Source: Neocallimastix lanati (nom. inval.) (taxonomy: Eukaryota; Neocallimastigomycota; Neocallimastigomycetes; Neocallimastigales; Neocallimastigaceae). Taken from it: a stretch of 32,500 nucleotides of DNA. Position numbers and translations under genes: made by a program. Numbering within the stretch: the stretch's first letter is position 1; each line of letters opens with the position of its first letter. The stretch is from positions 1,222,501-1,255,000 of the forward strand of contig JACVTC010000019.1 in the NCBI GenBank assembly GCA_016946835.1. The letters are read 5' to 3'. Under the pieces are notes generated by a model that was not told the origin of the DNA, did not search any database, and worked only from the letters and a program-made list of their open reading frames with translations. Positions 9,421 to 22,070 of this stretch are shown piece after piece.

Positions 9421-10838
9421 TTATAAAATATTATTTAAATTAGTTAAACATTCAAACCACAATTTAGAAAGATCACTTCTATCATATTTTATATTAATTA
9501 ACTTGGCTTCTTTATTTTTGTATTTTTCAATTAAGATATTAATTTCATCAGTTTTTGTTTTTATTTTTTTTTTTCATTCTCCAAATTCCTTTTATTTTCA
9601 TTTGGTAATCATAATATGATAAATGTTCCTGTTCTTTTAATTTATTTATTAATTCATAAAAATTTGGTTTCATTGGAAATAGTTTATTTAAAGAATTATT
9701 GAGTGATTCTGAAGCATTATTGGTTATATGTTCAATATTATTATAATAATTCCAACTTTTCATATCGTAACCAATTAAATATGTTTCATAAAAATATTCT
9801 AAAAATTTTAAAAATTGACAAGAATTTTTTTCAATGGATTTAGTTTTAATTAATGAAAAAATATCCATTATGTATTCAGGGTTGATAAATGGTAAGTTTG
9901 AAATTCCTTTGTAATAATTAAATATTTTTTCATCATCGTTCACTTCATTACGGCACAATTCATTTTTTTTAATTTCTAATAAATTTTTATAATGCCAAAT
10001 ACAATATTTAATATTTATATTAGGAAATATTTTTTTAACTGCTTTGGATATGCCTTTTTCAAAATCGCAATGTACATTTTTTGGTTCAGTTATAATATTA
10101 TTATTAGAATTTTGTTTTAATTTATTGAATAACATTTTATATGTTTTTTGCTTTTTATTTCTTAATATTGCATAAGAAGTAGTATAAAAACTATTCAATT
10201 CTTTAACGTAAGTTCTAGTAATAAACACTTGTTGACTAAATTTAGGTGCGATATAAAAAGTACCATCCACAAATATATCATTATTTCTTAAATAATTTTG
10301 CTTGGAAAGGGGATTGAAAAATTACTAAATCAGAATTTTTGAATATCATAAAATCTTCATTTCGTTCAGTTTTATAATATTCAGATTCATTAGGAATTTC
10401 ATTAAAAGTTGTTACATTGGATGGTAGTTTTTTATTAATACTTCTTAATATTAGAGTTTTAACTGAAATATATTCTGGACACGGATATATAAATCCCATT
10501 TCTTTAGAAATTTCATTATATAGTCTTTTTCGTTTTATATCAAAAGGATTTGAATGTTTTTTAATTTCATCTTTAATTTTATGTTTCATTACAGATAGGG
10601 ATACACTGTATTCGTTTCCAGGATGATTATGTAAACTCTCATATTTTAAGATTTCTTTCTCATTATTTAAAATAATAAAAGATTTACATTTATTATTTTT
10701 TTTATATTCGGTACATTTATAAACTCTTGAATTATCTTTCCTTGAATGTGAAAAATTAAATTTATATTGTTTATTAATAATGATTTGTTCTTCTCCTTTA
10801 TTAGACTCACTTATATAAATAGTTATGTTTTCTTCCAT
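9421..10838 (-). pseudogene. MULE transposase with FLYWCH zinc finger, two frameshifts
   Basis: Part 1 (10838-10281, 185 aa from ATG) has a FLYWCH-type zinc finger at about residues 25-75 (YKCTEYKKNNKCKSF ... ESLHNHPG), as in many MULE and WRKY-GCM1 transposases. Part 2 (10270-9548) has the catalytic core: DGTF (first Asp), VHCDFEKGISKA (second Asp), the YCIWHYKNL Cys/His block and NNASESLN (catalytic Glu). Part 2 lies in the +1 frame relative to part 1, with the switch near 10281-10305; its nominal start is a GTG, so it is not a separate gene. A second +1 switch occurs in an A11 run near 9560, after which an open frame continues to a stop at 9421-9423. No catalytic residue is lost. The copy is inactive unless frameshifting or sequencing error explains both shifts. 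Confidence 0.88.
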
Positions 10839-11239
10839 TTATAAATTTTAATATATAGTTTTTAATTATATCTTTTAAATAATTATATTAATTATCTAAA
10901 TATTATTTTTTAATATTAATTCTGAACAATTAAATATTCAATTTTTTTTAAAAGATAAAAAGTATTTTAATTATTTCTTTTTCTTTTAATTTTTTTTAAA
11001 AAAAAAACAGATACATAAAGTATATATGAAAATATTTTAATTTTTATTATTTAAAAGTAAATTATTTATTTAATGTATATAAAAAAAACTTAATTATTTA
11101 TTTATTCTAAATTAATATTAATTATTTTTTTTAATATATACTAATAAAGAATTTATGAATTAATTAATTATTTTATTTATATTATAATCTAATTAAATTA
11201 TTAACTTTTAAGTCTTTTTAAAACAACAAATATATATAG
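10839..11239. other. AT-rich spacer upstream of the MULE transposase
   Basis: This is almost pure A/T with no open frame of note and no recognisable motif. On the minus strand it would hold the transposase promoter and 5' leader. I see nothing else in it. Confidence 0.6.
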
Positions 11240-11770
11240 CATTTTTTAGCATATAAAGTAGAACTGGGCTTTCTACTGGTTGTTATGTGGCGACTTAATA
11301 ATCATCTGGTGTCCGGCCAACCCCTGCTGGTATCTATTCTTGATCTGATTTTCCCGATAGTGTTTGGAGAAAGGGTAAAGGGGTTATAATGGCACAATTT
11401 CAGGTAAGTATTAATTCCGCTCCTACCATTATTGGATTGCCACGTATTTAATTTCTATATTTGATCACCCATGGCATCCTAGTGTAGTTGTATAGCCTAT
11501 ACTGTGAGGGTTACGAGTTCAATTTCTATAGGATAACACGGATGTTATTTGGCAAGACATGTCTACTGGAGCTACCTCTGCTTAGGAATTTGGAGCGCCG
11601 ACGTCGTACTGATATAGTATAAGATATATATACCAAAGTATATATGTTCTTTACAAGCCCATATATATAATATGGGATAGACATGTGAATTCATATGTGT
11701 AAAAAACCTATTTATATATCTCTACAAAACGGTTGCTGTAATATATAAATAGTAATTGAAATGTGAACAA
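11240..11770. other. GC-richer structured non-coding island inside the MULE
   Basis: About 530 bp is clearly richer in G and C than the surrounding sequence and has no long open frame on either strand. It contains a perfect 7-bp stem, 7-nt loop hairpin at 11257-11277 (AGTAGAA / TTCTACT), a 7-bp hairpin CCCATAT / ATATGGG at 11658-11676, and a perfect consensus 5' splice site CAGGTAAGTAT at 11401 just after an ATG at 11389. A tRNA-like Pol III promoter lies at 11476-11534. It could be a captured host fragment (Pack-MULE style), a SINE, or a functional RNA of the transposon. I do not recognise it. Confidence 0.6.
11476..11534 (+). ncRNA. tRNA-like segment with A-box and B-box (possible SINE head)
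   Basis: ATCCTAG at the start and ATAGGAT at the end pair over six of seven acceptor positions. TAGTGTAGTTGT (11480-11491) resembles a tRNA A-box and D-arm. GAGTTCAATTTC (11515-11526) resembles the B-box and T-arm, about 25 bp downstream. At 59 nt it is too short for a tRNA and has no proper anticodon arm, so it is not a working tRNA gene. A tRNA-derived SINE head or decayed tRNA is the best reading. Confidence 0.4.
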
Positions 11771-12159
11771 CAAATTTTAATTTTTGAAATTTCAATTTAC
11801 AGTTATAATTTAAGTCTTATAAAAATATTATTTTGTAATTTTTATTATTATTTAATATATTATTTATAAATTATATATAAAATAAAAGGTTTAATTCTAT
11901 TATTAATAACAACTAAAGTTTTAGTTATAATATAAAAAATTAATATTTTAAATAATATTAATTTAAATATAAATTTATAAAATAAAATTTTTTAATAATA
12001 AAATATAAAAATATTATATTGATATTAATAATAAAATATAAAAATATGAAAATATAAAAATATAATATTAATAGAAAAATATAAAAATATAATATCAATA
12101 ATAAAATATAAAATATAAAAATATAATATAAATATTAATAATAAAATATAAAAAATAAG

Positions 12160-12198
12160 GTTATAAGGAAAATAATTATTTATCATTTTCCTTATAAC
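12160..12198. repeat. Perfect 14-bp inverted repeat with 11-nt loop
   Basis: The arms GTTATAAGGAAAAT (12160-12173) and ATTTTCCTTATAAC (12185-12198) are exact reverse complements. It sits in the MULE subterminal zone, about 150 bp inside the right TIR. It could be a cruciform, or a transcript hairpin on either strand. Confidence 0.8.
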
Positions 12199-12344
12199 AT
12201 GATTGTCAAAAAAAAAAAAATTATATAAAAATATTTTATTTTTTATTGACCTTTTTAATTTTTATTTATTTATTTATTTACTTATTTATTTATACATTTA
12301 TTTCTTTTTTACTTAAAATTATATTAAATTTTATGGCGTAATAA

Positions 12345-12424
12345 TATAAATTTTAAAAGCCACAAATAAATAGATGGCTTATTAAAATTTCAAAAAAAAA
12401 AAATTGGCGAAATGGACCACATTC
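12345..12424 (-). repeat. MULE terminal inverted repeat, right
   Basis: On the minus strand it begins GAATGTGGTCCATTTCGCCA, matching the left end at GGTCCA and CGCCAA at identical offsets. Further in, TTTGTGGCTTTTAAAATT matches the left TTTTGAGGCTTTTTAAATT after an insertion of about 20 bp. Its outer edge abuts the target duplication. Confidence 0.82.
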
Positions 12425-12433
12425 ATACTAATT
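12425..12433. repeat. 9-bp target-site duplication, right copy (ATACTAATT)
   Basis: Identical to 5844-5852, immediately outside the right MULE terminus. Confidence 0.92.
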
Positions 12434-12579
12434 ACATGTATTAGTTTTTTACTACATCAATTACACAATAACTTCATATTAATATTATATGTATTAAGCC
12501 ACATACATACATACATACATAGAGATTTAAATATATATATAATATAAATTACTATACTATTTGAACTTTATTTTTAACA
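12434..12579 (-). repeat. 5' LTR, outer part (146 bp), right of the nested transposon
   Basis: The 125 bp at 12455-12579 repeat 1-125 exactly. On the minus strand the LTR opens with TGTTA at 12579. With the nested transposon in place, any promoter in this part is separated from gag by 6.5 kb of foreign DNA, so the genomic RNA of this copy is probably not made normally. Confidence 0.9.
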
Positions 12580-12886
12580 AGTTTTTATTATTTAAAAATT
12601 TAAAAACTTAAAAAAAATTTTTTTTTTTTAAGTTGTTATCTATCAATTTTATATTTAAAATAATTTTATATTTTTTAATTTATATATTTCATTTAAAATA
12701 TTCATATTTATATAATTTATTAATTTTTTTTTTTTTAAAAAAAAAAAAAAAAGGAATTGTAACCTATTGAAAATCAATTTTTTGATAATTATATTATTGA
12801 ACTTGTAATTTTCATAATTAATCAAAAACAATTTTATGATAAGTTTAATTATTACTATAAAAAATTATGAATGCATGAAAAATGAA

Positions 12887-12995
<109 letters not shown>

Positions 12996-13466
12996 GATAA
13001 CCAACTTCTACTTTAATAACAATTAATTCATTATGTTATTAACTATTTTTATTTAATTTAGTCAAACCAATTAAAAAAAAAAAAAGTTATTAATAAAAAC
13101 TTAAAATGTATAAATAACCAAATTATAGTAAATAGTATAGATAAGAAAATAAAATAAAATAATAATTAAATATATATATATATATATTTAAAATTTGGAA
13201 AATAAGATAATATATATTTATTGACCGTAGAATGTATAGATTAAAAAACTAAAAAAAAAAAAAAAAAAATTATTAATTATAAAAAAAAAATTTTTTAACT
13301 TTATTAGTTTTTATTTCTTTAAAAATATATATATATATATTTATTTATCCCTATTTTCCATTATTAATATATTAATATTTAATAAATATAAATAAAAAAA
13401 AAAAAAGGTGATAAATATGTTAATACGTCTATATAGATTTTCCAAATAATTATTATATTTTTATAT

Positions 13467-13500
<34 letters not shown>

Positions 13501-14216
13501 TAAAGTACTTCATACGTACTAAATGTATTATTTTTTTTATAATATATATATCTTAAAGAATGAATTTGGATATCAGATGTTTTTTTTTTTTTTTCACATA
13601 ATTATAAGGTCTATTTAAATCATTTTTTTTTTAAAAAAAAAAAATCATTTTCAAATTATAAATAATAAATTATACATAAAAGGCCTAATTAAAAGAAGTG
13701 TTTAAATGATAAAAAAAAATATTGATACTCATAAGACCAAAAAAAAAAAAAGAAAAAAAAATATTAGATATCAGTAAATTTTTAATTAATTTTATTATAA
13801 AACCTATTAACTGATAATTACTTATTTGATATTTTGATATTTATTTATTTATTTATTTATTGCTGCAGTTGTTAAAAAAAAAAAAAAGATTAATTATTTT
13901 AATAATACTTTTATATTATAAATACTAAATAGTATAATGTTCAAAATTTAGTTTGTAGTGATAAATATTAATAGATTAAAAATTTTATTATTAATAAAAT
14001 AATATTAATATATCTTTAAAGAAAGTTAACATAGCTAATAATTATTCCTTTTTTTTTTTTCTAAATTATAATATATTAATAGTTTAAAAAATGAATTTAA
14101 ATTTTAATTATTTATCTATTTGTTTTAATTAGTATTAATTATTTACTATTATTAGTTTTTTTTTTTTTTTTTTTATGTAATTTTAAAATTTTAATTAATA
14201 ATATTGTCATTACAAT

Positions 14217-14470
14217 TATAATTATTATTTATTATTATTTATTATTATTATTTATTATTATTATTTATTATTATTTATTATTATTTATTATTATTTATTA
14301 TTATTTATTATTTATTATTATTATTTATTATTATTTATTATTATTTATTATTATTTATTATTATTTATTATTATTTATTATTATTTATTATTATTTATTA
14401 TTATTTATTATTATTTATTATTATTTATTATTATTTATTATTATTTATTATTATTTATTATTATTTATTT
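14217..14470. repeat. 10-bp period array (TTATTTATTA)n
   Basis: About 250 bp. It is irregular at the left end and becomes exactly 10-bp periodic from about 14340. Confidence 0.92.
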
Positions 14471-14980
14471 TATAATTTCAAAAAAGGTTAATAATTGTTA
14501 CTAAAAATGGTATAAACTTTATTAAAGTTTTTATTTATTTTTTTTTTTATTCAAATCAAAAATAATTCATTTATAAATAAAATTAAATTTATATACAAAT
14601 ACAAATACATAAATTTAAATTGATGTAGATTGTTTCTGAAGATATTTTTTATATTCATCATCATCATCAATTTCTAAAAAAATGATTATTTTATTTTTAA
14701 ATATTTTATTATAAAATTTTAAAAAAAGAAAAAAAATTAATAATATTAAATATATATAATCAAAATAAGATAGTTATATATATTTCATATATCTTAAAAT
14801 AAATAAAATATATTATTAATATATTTACTATATATTATTTTAAATTAATCTTTTTTTTAAAAAAAAGATGATTAATATTTAATTAAAAATTTTAAAGTTT
14901 TTAATTTTCTTCACAAATAACCAAATAATAGGTAAAAAAAACCGAGATTATTTTATGGGGACAATTTTTATAAAAAATAC

Positions 14981-15290
14981 AAAATAATAAATAAATAATA
15001 AATAATAAATAAATAAATAATAGATAGCAAATATTAAATAAATAAATAGCAAATAATAAATAAATAGCAAATAATAAATAAATAAATAACAAATAATAAA
15101 TAAATAAACAATAAGTAATAAATAAATAAATAAATAAATAAACAATAAGTAATAAATAAATAAATAAATAAATAATAAATAATAAATAGTAATAATAAAT
15201 AATAAATAATAAATAATAAATAATATATAATAAATAATATATAATAAATAATAAATAAATAAATAATAAGTAATAAATAATAATAAATAT
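14981..15290. repeat. Degenerate AATAAATA-type microsatellite zone
   Basis: Mixed 3-, 4- and 7-bp units (AAT, AAAT, AATAAAT) with scattered G and C substitutions. Minus-strand frames across it are repeat translations. Confidence 0.9.
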
Positions 15291-16738
15291 TAGTAATATT
15301 TATTATTTATTTTACTGGAATAATAATGAATAATAAAAATAAAATAATATATTAATAATAATGGTAACAGACAATAAAAATAAATAAATAAATAATAATA
15401 ACAATAATGATGAATAATAGATGTTAATTAATCATCGTTCATTATTTTCTATATAATATAAATATATAATATATTTTTTATAATAAATTTTAAAGCAATG
15501 ATATTTTTGATACATTACAAAAGCAATTTTATTTTTCTTTAAGATGATATTGAATATTTATTATTATTATTATTATTTATTCTTTTTATTTATAATTATC
15601 TTTCTTTTCAGTTTTTTCTTTATATTTGATTGCCACCACTATTAAATTATTATCACTTTTATTTAATAAAATCTTATTAATTAAAATTACATTATTTTAA
15701 TTAAATTTGAATATTTAAATTTTAATTATTATATACAAAATAATTAAAATAAATAAAAAAAAAAATAATAAAATAAACATAAAAATATAATTTAAAATAT
15801 TAAAAATAAAATAGAATAAAATAAAAAAGTATATTTATTAAAAAGATAATACCTTTTTCTTTTTTTTCTTTTATCTAAAGGTTTCTTTTTTTTTTTTTTT
15901 TAATTAAATTAAAAAAGGAAATTAATAAAATATATATATGATAAAAACTAATTAATGATAATAAAATATATAATACTATTAAATAATTTTATTAAATAAT
16001 TCTATTAATTATATTTCTACAAACTAATAAATTCCTTTCTATTATATAGTGTTTATTTTTTTATGATATATTAATAACGTTATCTTATCAGAAAATATTG
16101 AATAAACTTCTTTTTTTTTTTTATTTCTTTTTCTTTTTCTTCTTTTTCTTAAATTTAAAATTATTAAATAATTATAGAGTTATGCATAATGTCTTTTTTT
16201 TTTTATAAATGAAAAAAAAAAAAAAAAAAAAAGTAAAGTAATTTTATTTTATATTATATATTATATATAAATATATATATATAATTTTTTTTTTTTTTTT
16301 TTTTTTTTTTTTGATATTTTTTATTGTTATCAAATTTTTTTTATTTCATTTAAATTGAAATTTTAATTAGTGAATTTATTTACTAATATAAACTTTATTT
16401 TATTGTTATTATAATTATTATAAGATATTTTATGGTGATATGTTTCTTGTTGACTAAAAAAAAAAAAGATAACATTTTATTTAATAAAAATATTTTACAT
16501 AATTTTTATTGTATTATAAGAAGTTTATTTTTTCATGTTTTAATAAAATTAATATATATTTCATTAAAATAAAATGAAAATAAAATATATTATAAATTGC
16601 CAAATTAGGAAATTAAATGATATATTATATTATATAATGATTAGAATAATTAAAATTAAAAAAATAAAAAAAAAAAAAAATTGATAATATATATATTGTT
16701 CAATAAATAGCTATGATTATATAACCATGATTAACTTT

Positions 16739-16771
<33 letters not shown>

Positions 16772-19700
16772 ACAAATCCTAAAATAAGAGTAAGAAGTCA
16801 TGATACAATATTTAAGTATATACTATCTCTAATTAGGATTATTTGTCAAGATATTTATCATGACCTTTGTAAAAGTTTATTAAAACTTTTATAAATTAAT
16901 ATATCTAAATTAATAAAAAGACTTTATTATATTATATTTATAGAGTGTTGAGAGATAATAAGTATTTTAAAAATATTATGGAAGTTTCCTGCTATTAGTT
17001 TGAAGTTAAATTATGTTATAGTTAATAAATTAAATATTAATTCAATAAATAGCATCAAATAAATTATAAGAATTTAATCATTAACTTATTCATTAAATAT
17101 TAACAATTATCTAAAAAAAAAAAAAAAAAAAAAAAATAGGAATGATTATCTAAATTAGTATTGATATAAGAGTATGACTTTCTTTTTTTTTTCCTTTTTT
17201 TTTTTTTGTTATTATTAAAAATAGTAATAAATTAACTAATTTATATGAATACAAATAAGTGATTTTTTAATAAAAAACAATAAATAAATCATGACAACCA
17301 TATTCATTATAAAATAGAAATATATTTTTTATTTTTATTTTTATTTTTATTTTTATTATTATTATTATAATAATAATAATAATAATAATAGTATTAATAA
17401 TTGATATAATAATCATGATAATCCTAAATTAATCCTAATAATTCTATTGATGAGTTTATTAATGTTTCATGGGTTAGATTTAAACATCCTTGAAAATTGA
17501 TCGACCGTAAATGACAATGAATATATTGATGAAAGTGAATGATTAATTTATTAATACAAAATAATTTAAATTAAAAAAAATAACAAAAAAAAAAAGAAAA
17601 AAAAATTAAAAATTAAAATTAAAATTATCAATGATGAGATGTGACGTGACTTCTTTATGAATATTAAAATAAACATTAGCCATTATAAGAGTGTCAATTC
17701 TAATCTTATGTAATAAAATATTAAGTATACATAATATGAAGTAATTAAATGAAATAAAAATAAAAATAAAAAAAAAAAATTAATTTTATTATAAAACAAA
17801 AGTATTTATTACGATATTTTATATTAAAAAAAAAAAAAGAAAAAGTAAAAAGACAATACGGTAATTACGTTATCTAAAAAGAAATATTTTGATAATGATA
17901 AGCGGAGAATAGATAAGTTTAATTGTTCATTCTGATTTTTAACAATTTTATTTTTATATTAAATTTTGCTAAGCTTTTTTTTTTTTGTTAATTCTTTTTT
18001 CTTTTTTTTAATATATTTTTCCTATCAAATTTTTTTATATAAAAATAAATTATTTCATAAAAAAATTTATTATTATTATTTTTTTTGATAATCTTTATTA
18101 AATAAAGTTCTAGTCTAAAAATAAAAAAATTTTTTTTTGATAATTTATAATATAAATTGTAAAGAAATATTATAATAAATAATATATAAGAACATCTATT
18201 AATAAATAATATATTATAACAAGAATATTTATTAATAATAAATATAATAAATAAATATAAATATATAGTAACAAGAATATTTATTAATAAATAATAAATA
18301 ATAAATATATAATATATAGTAACAAGAATATTTATTAATAAATAATAAATAATAAATAATTAATAACTAATAATTATTAATTAATAATTAAATATTAAAC
18401 AATAGTTTAATAGTAATAATAAAAAACTTAACATTACTTCTTTTAAATATAAATCTATAAAAAAATTTTTTTTTTATTAAATTTTGGAAAATAAATATTC
18501 ACTATTAGTTTATTAGATATATTTATTTAATTATTTGTTTATTATTTTTATTATTTTAATTATATATAATATATAATATAAAATTCATTATCTGTCAAAT
18601 TTCAAATTTATTTGATTATTGCCTCATTTCCCCTTATTTTACCAAATTAAAACAATCAATATTACACAAATAATAAACAAACCACTAAAAAATAATAATC
18701 AATAGATAAACAAATAAATAGTATATTGAGTATCATAATCATCATTAAAACTATATTTTATCATAAATAGAAAGAAATATTGATTATTCCTATAAATTAA
18801 AATTATAATCTATCTTATTTTATTGATATTCTTAGCAAAAGAAAGAAGGTAAAAAAAAAAAAGACAACTAAAAACAGATATTTTATTAATCGAAATTACT
18901 AATACAAAGAAAGATACTTCAGAACTACTATTGAATTATATAATGACTAAAGAATTAATAATAATTGAATTGATAATTTCTATATAATTTATTTCTTTGG
19001 AATTAAATTTAAAGAAACATAATAATGTGGTAAAAAATTGTTAAATCTGAATGAAAATAAATAATATATAAAATATTTATATATGTAATATATTTTATAA
19101 AATATTATATATATATAATTTTTTTTTTTTTTTTTTTTGATAAAGAGAAATTTTAATTTATTTATATAAAAATTGATAAAAAAAATTTTTTTTTCTTATC
19201 TAAAATTTATTAAAAAATTTTATTTATATTTATATTAATTTTTGAATAAATTTAAAAAAAACATTTTCTTAATCTTTTTTATTTTTTTATTTTTTTTTAT
19301 TTATTATTTATAGTATAATATACATAAAAATAAATAAATGATTGAAAAATTCTTTTAATGGAGATTATTGTATTGATATATTTATGTATTAAAACCATAA
19401 ATATACAATATCATGCGGATATATCTAATTTATGTCATTAGCATTTGTATATTTATATTTTATGTTAATTAAAAATATATTAAAGTTTATTATTTATATT
19501 CTGTTAATTAATTAAAGATATATTAAAAAAGTATTTATATAAGAGAAAATTAAAGAATTAATTTTAAAATTAAATCATAAACTAGAATAGAAAAGATATA
19601 TTAATTATATCACTTCAAATATTCATGAAAAATGAATGATTTAACTGAAAAATATATATATATATATATTTTTTATTTATTTATTTAATGAGGTAGTTAA

Positions 19701-20092
19701 TGATAATAATTCAACTAATTATTTCAGAACAAGAAATTAATTTTTATAATGATTGATGGTTGTTATATGATTATTTATCATTCTATATTCCAAATGTTAA
19801 TAATGAAGAATATGAAAATCAATAATAATACTAATAATAATTATTATTATTTTGATTATCATTATATGAAAATAGAATTTATAAATAACCACAAATTAAT
19901 ACAGTTAATTTTTTATTTTTTAACTTTTTTTTTTTTTTTTTTTTTTGATTTATTATTATACGTTTAATTAAATAATTAAAAAGATTAAATTATGTAGTTA
20001 ATAAAAGACAATAATGGTTAATATCTTAATAATAAAAACATATATTTTTATTATTAAATAATTATCATTTAATAGTAATTTCAAAGAATTAA

Positions 20093-20690
20093 TTAATAAA
20101 TAATAATAAATAATAATAATAAATAATAATAATAAATAATAAATAATAAATAATAAATCATAAATAATAATAAATAATAAATAATAAATAATAAATCATA
20201 AATCATAAATAATAAATAATAAATAATAAATAATAAATAATAAATAATAAATAATAAATAATAAATAATAAATAATAAATAATAAATAATAAATAATAAA
20301 TAATAAATCATAAATAATAAATAATAAATAATAAATAATAAATAAAAATTAATAAATAATAATAAGAATATTTATTAATAAATAATAAATAATAAATATA
20401 AATAATAAATAATAAATAATAAATAATAAATAATAAATAATAAATAATAAATAATAAATAATAAATAATAAATAATAAATAATAAATAATAAATAATAAA
20501 TAATAAATAATAAATAATAAATAATAAATAATAAATAATAAATAATAAATAATAAATAATAAATAATAAATAATAAATAATAAATAATAAATAATAAATA
20601 ATAAATAATAAATAATAAATAATAAATAATAAATAATAAATAATAAATAATAAATAATAAATAATAAATAATAAATAATAAACAGTAAAA
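20093..20690. repeat. 7-bp period array (AATAAAT)n, two blocks, about 600 bp
   Basis: A less regular block (20093-20340) and a nearly perfect 7-bp array (20377-20690) are separated by a short AT break. Because 7 is not a multiple of 3, the translation has a seven-residue period (YYLLFII), giving long but meaningless minus-strand frames. Confidence 0.95.
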
Positions 20691-22070
20691 ACCCTCCATA
20701 ATAAATAAATAAATAATGAATAATAAATAATTAAATAAATAATAATTAATTAATTAAATAATTAATTAATAAATAAACAAATATTTAATACATAATATTT
20801 AACTTTTTTTTTTTTTTTTTTTTGATAAATTATCTTTTTTTTTTTTTTTTTATTTATTTATTTATAATAAACTTTTTGATAATTTTTTTTATTTTTTGAT
20901 AAAAAACTAAAATTTTATTAGATTAAATTATTATCAAAATATAATATTATAAAGATATTCTAAATTATGGTTTACTTTTTTTGATATCAAAAAAAAAAAA
21001 AAATTATGGATAAATAAATTTCAATTATATTTATAAATATAAATAGAAATATAACTGAAATTATTTAATATATAGTATAATATATTGCGCATTAAATAAT
21101 CAATATGTAAATATATTGAATATTAATAGTAAATTATAATTAATTAATTTAAATATATTATAATATATTAACCATATATTATAATATATTGTAAAACAAA
21201 TAATATATATGACCGATTTGATGTTTTGTTACTATTTATTTATAACTGAATAGATGAGATGGTCCTATATAATTGTAAGGAATTAACTGATGGAAATAAC
21301 TAAATATATAATAATATATGTAAAAATATATTATATATAAGACATTTATTATTTACATAATATATTACCATTATATTGCATATATATGTAAATATATTTT
21401 TAAATTTGTTTTTTTATATAGGTACTGATAAAAATTAATATTTGATATAATATATTACAATAGATTTAATTATGTGTGAATGTGATATATTAAATATAAT
21501 TATAATATATTTAAAGAAATGGAGCTTATTCTATTTGACTTTCTATAACAATTAAAGAAATAACCTTAATTTAATTTGGAATTTTTTTTATTATAATAAA
21601 TAATGTTAATCATAATAATTATAATCTATAAAATATAATTAAATCATTTATTAAAGTTTATTTATCCAATGACTTGATGTTAATATGTTTAAAAAAATAA
21701 AAAAAATAAAATAAATAAAATAAAATTAAAAAAAAAAAAAAAATATAAAAAGAAGAAAAAATTTCTTTAAATCCATTCTAATTTTATATTTTTAATTTAA
21801 TATTTTTTTATTTTATTTTATAATTTAATTTTATATACATATTTTTATATTTAATAAAAGTAAAAAGTACATTTATACAAAAGTTCAAAGAACAAAAAAA
21901 CTTTATATATATATAATTTTTAAAGAAAGAAAAACTTTAAAGTATAAAATTATGATTTTTGTTTGTTATTAAAATAATTAATAATATATATCTGTTATTT
22001 AATATTTTCGTTATAATAAAAGAATACAAAAATAAAACAAATTCATTAAAATTTATAAAATATAACAAAA

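Larger units (their letters stand above)
5853..12424 (-). mobile_element. Mutator-like (MULE) DNA transposon, 6572 bp, inserted in the copia 5' LTR
   Basis: Three independent signs agree: a perfect 9-bp target duplication (5844-5852 and 12425-12433), inverted termini sharing GGTCCA and CGCCAA at the same offset from each end, and a MULE-type transposase gene inside. On the minus strand the order from the right is TIR, an AT-rich hairpin zone, a 0.5-kb GC-richer island, a transposase gene with two frameshifts, a 3-kb satellite array, and TIR. Nearly half of the element is satellite. Because it sits inside an LTR whose visible sequence is identical to its partner, it arrived after a recent copia insertion. 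Confidence 0.9.
1..12579 (-). mobile_element. Ty1/copia LTR retrotransposon, minus-strand sense, split by a nested DNA transposon
   Basis: Reading on the minus strand from right to left, the parts are: 5' LTR (12579 to 12434, then 5852 to 5741 after the nested insertion), primer-binding site (5738-5723), gag, pol, polypurine tract (133-126) and the start of the 3' LTR (125-1, cut by the window edge). The domain order protease-integrase-reverse transcriptase-RNase H is diagnostic of Ty1/copia. Without the nested 6.57-kb element and its second target duplication, about 6.0 kb of the retroelement is visible. The 125 bp shared by the two LTRs (1-125 and 12455-12579) are identical by eye, which points to a recent insertion. 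Both reading frames are open from end to end, so the proteins look functional even though the 5' LTR is interrupted. The 5-bp host target duplication cannot be checked because the left end lies outside the window. Confidence 0.93.

Noticed and set aside
11365-11412. U1 snRNA gene on the minus strand
   Set aside because: The minus strand carries ATACTTACCTG, identical to the U1 5' end, but the following sequence lacks the stem-loop I AUCACGAAG loop and an Sm site in the right place. A perfect 5' splice site on the plus strand is the simpler reading.
11240-11770. Hammerhead ribozyme, group I or group II intron core
   Set aside because: I found no CUGAUGA...GAAA core, no P7-type pairing and no domain V pattern. 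Fragments such as GATATAGTATAAG are too weak.
1-12579. A single giant LTR element carrying transposase and satellite cargo
   Set aside because: The 9-bp duplication and inverted termini at 5853 and 12424 show a separate DNA transposon inserted into the LTR.
14901-15145. Minus-strand hydrophobic small proteins
   Set aside because: They arise from AATAAATA-type repeats. The hydrophobicity is a by-product of T-rich codons.
20093-20699. Minus-strand repeat proteins (YYLLFII)n
   Set aside because: Translation of a 7-bp microsatellite, with no start context or homology.
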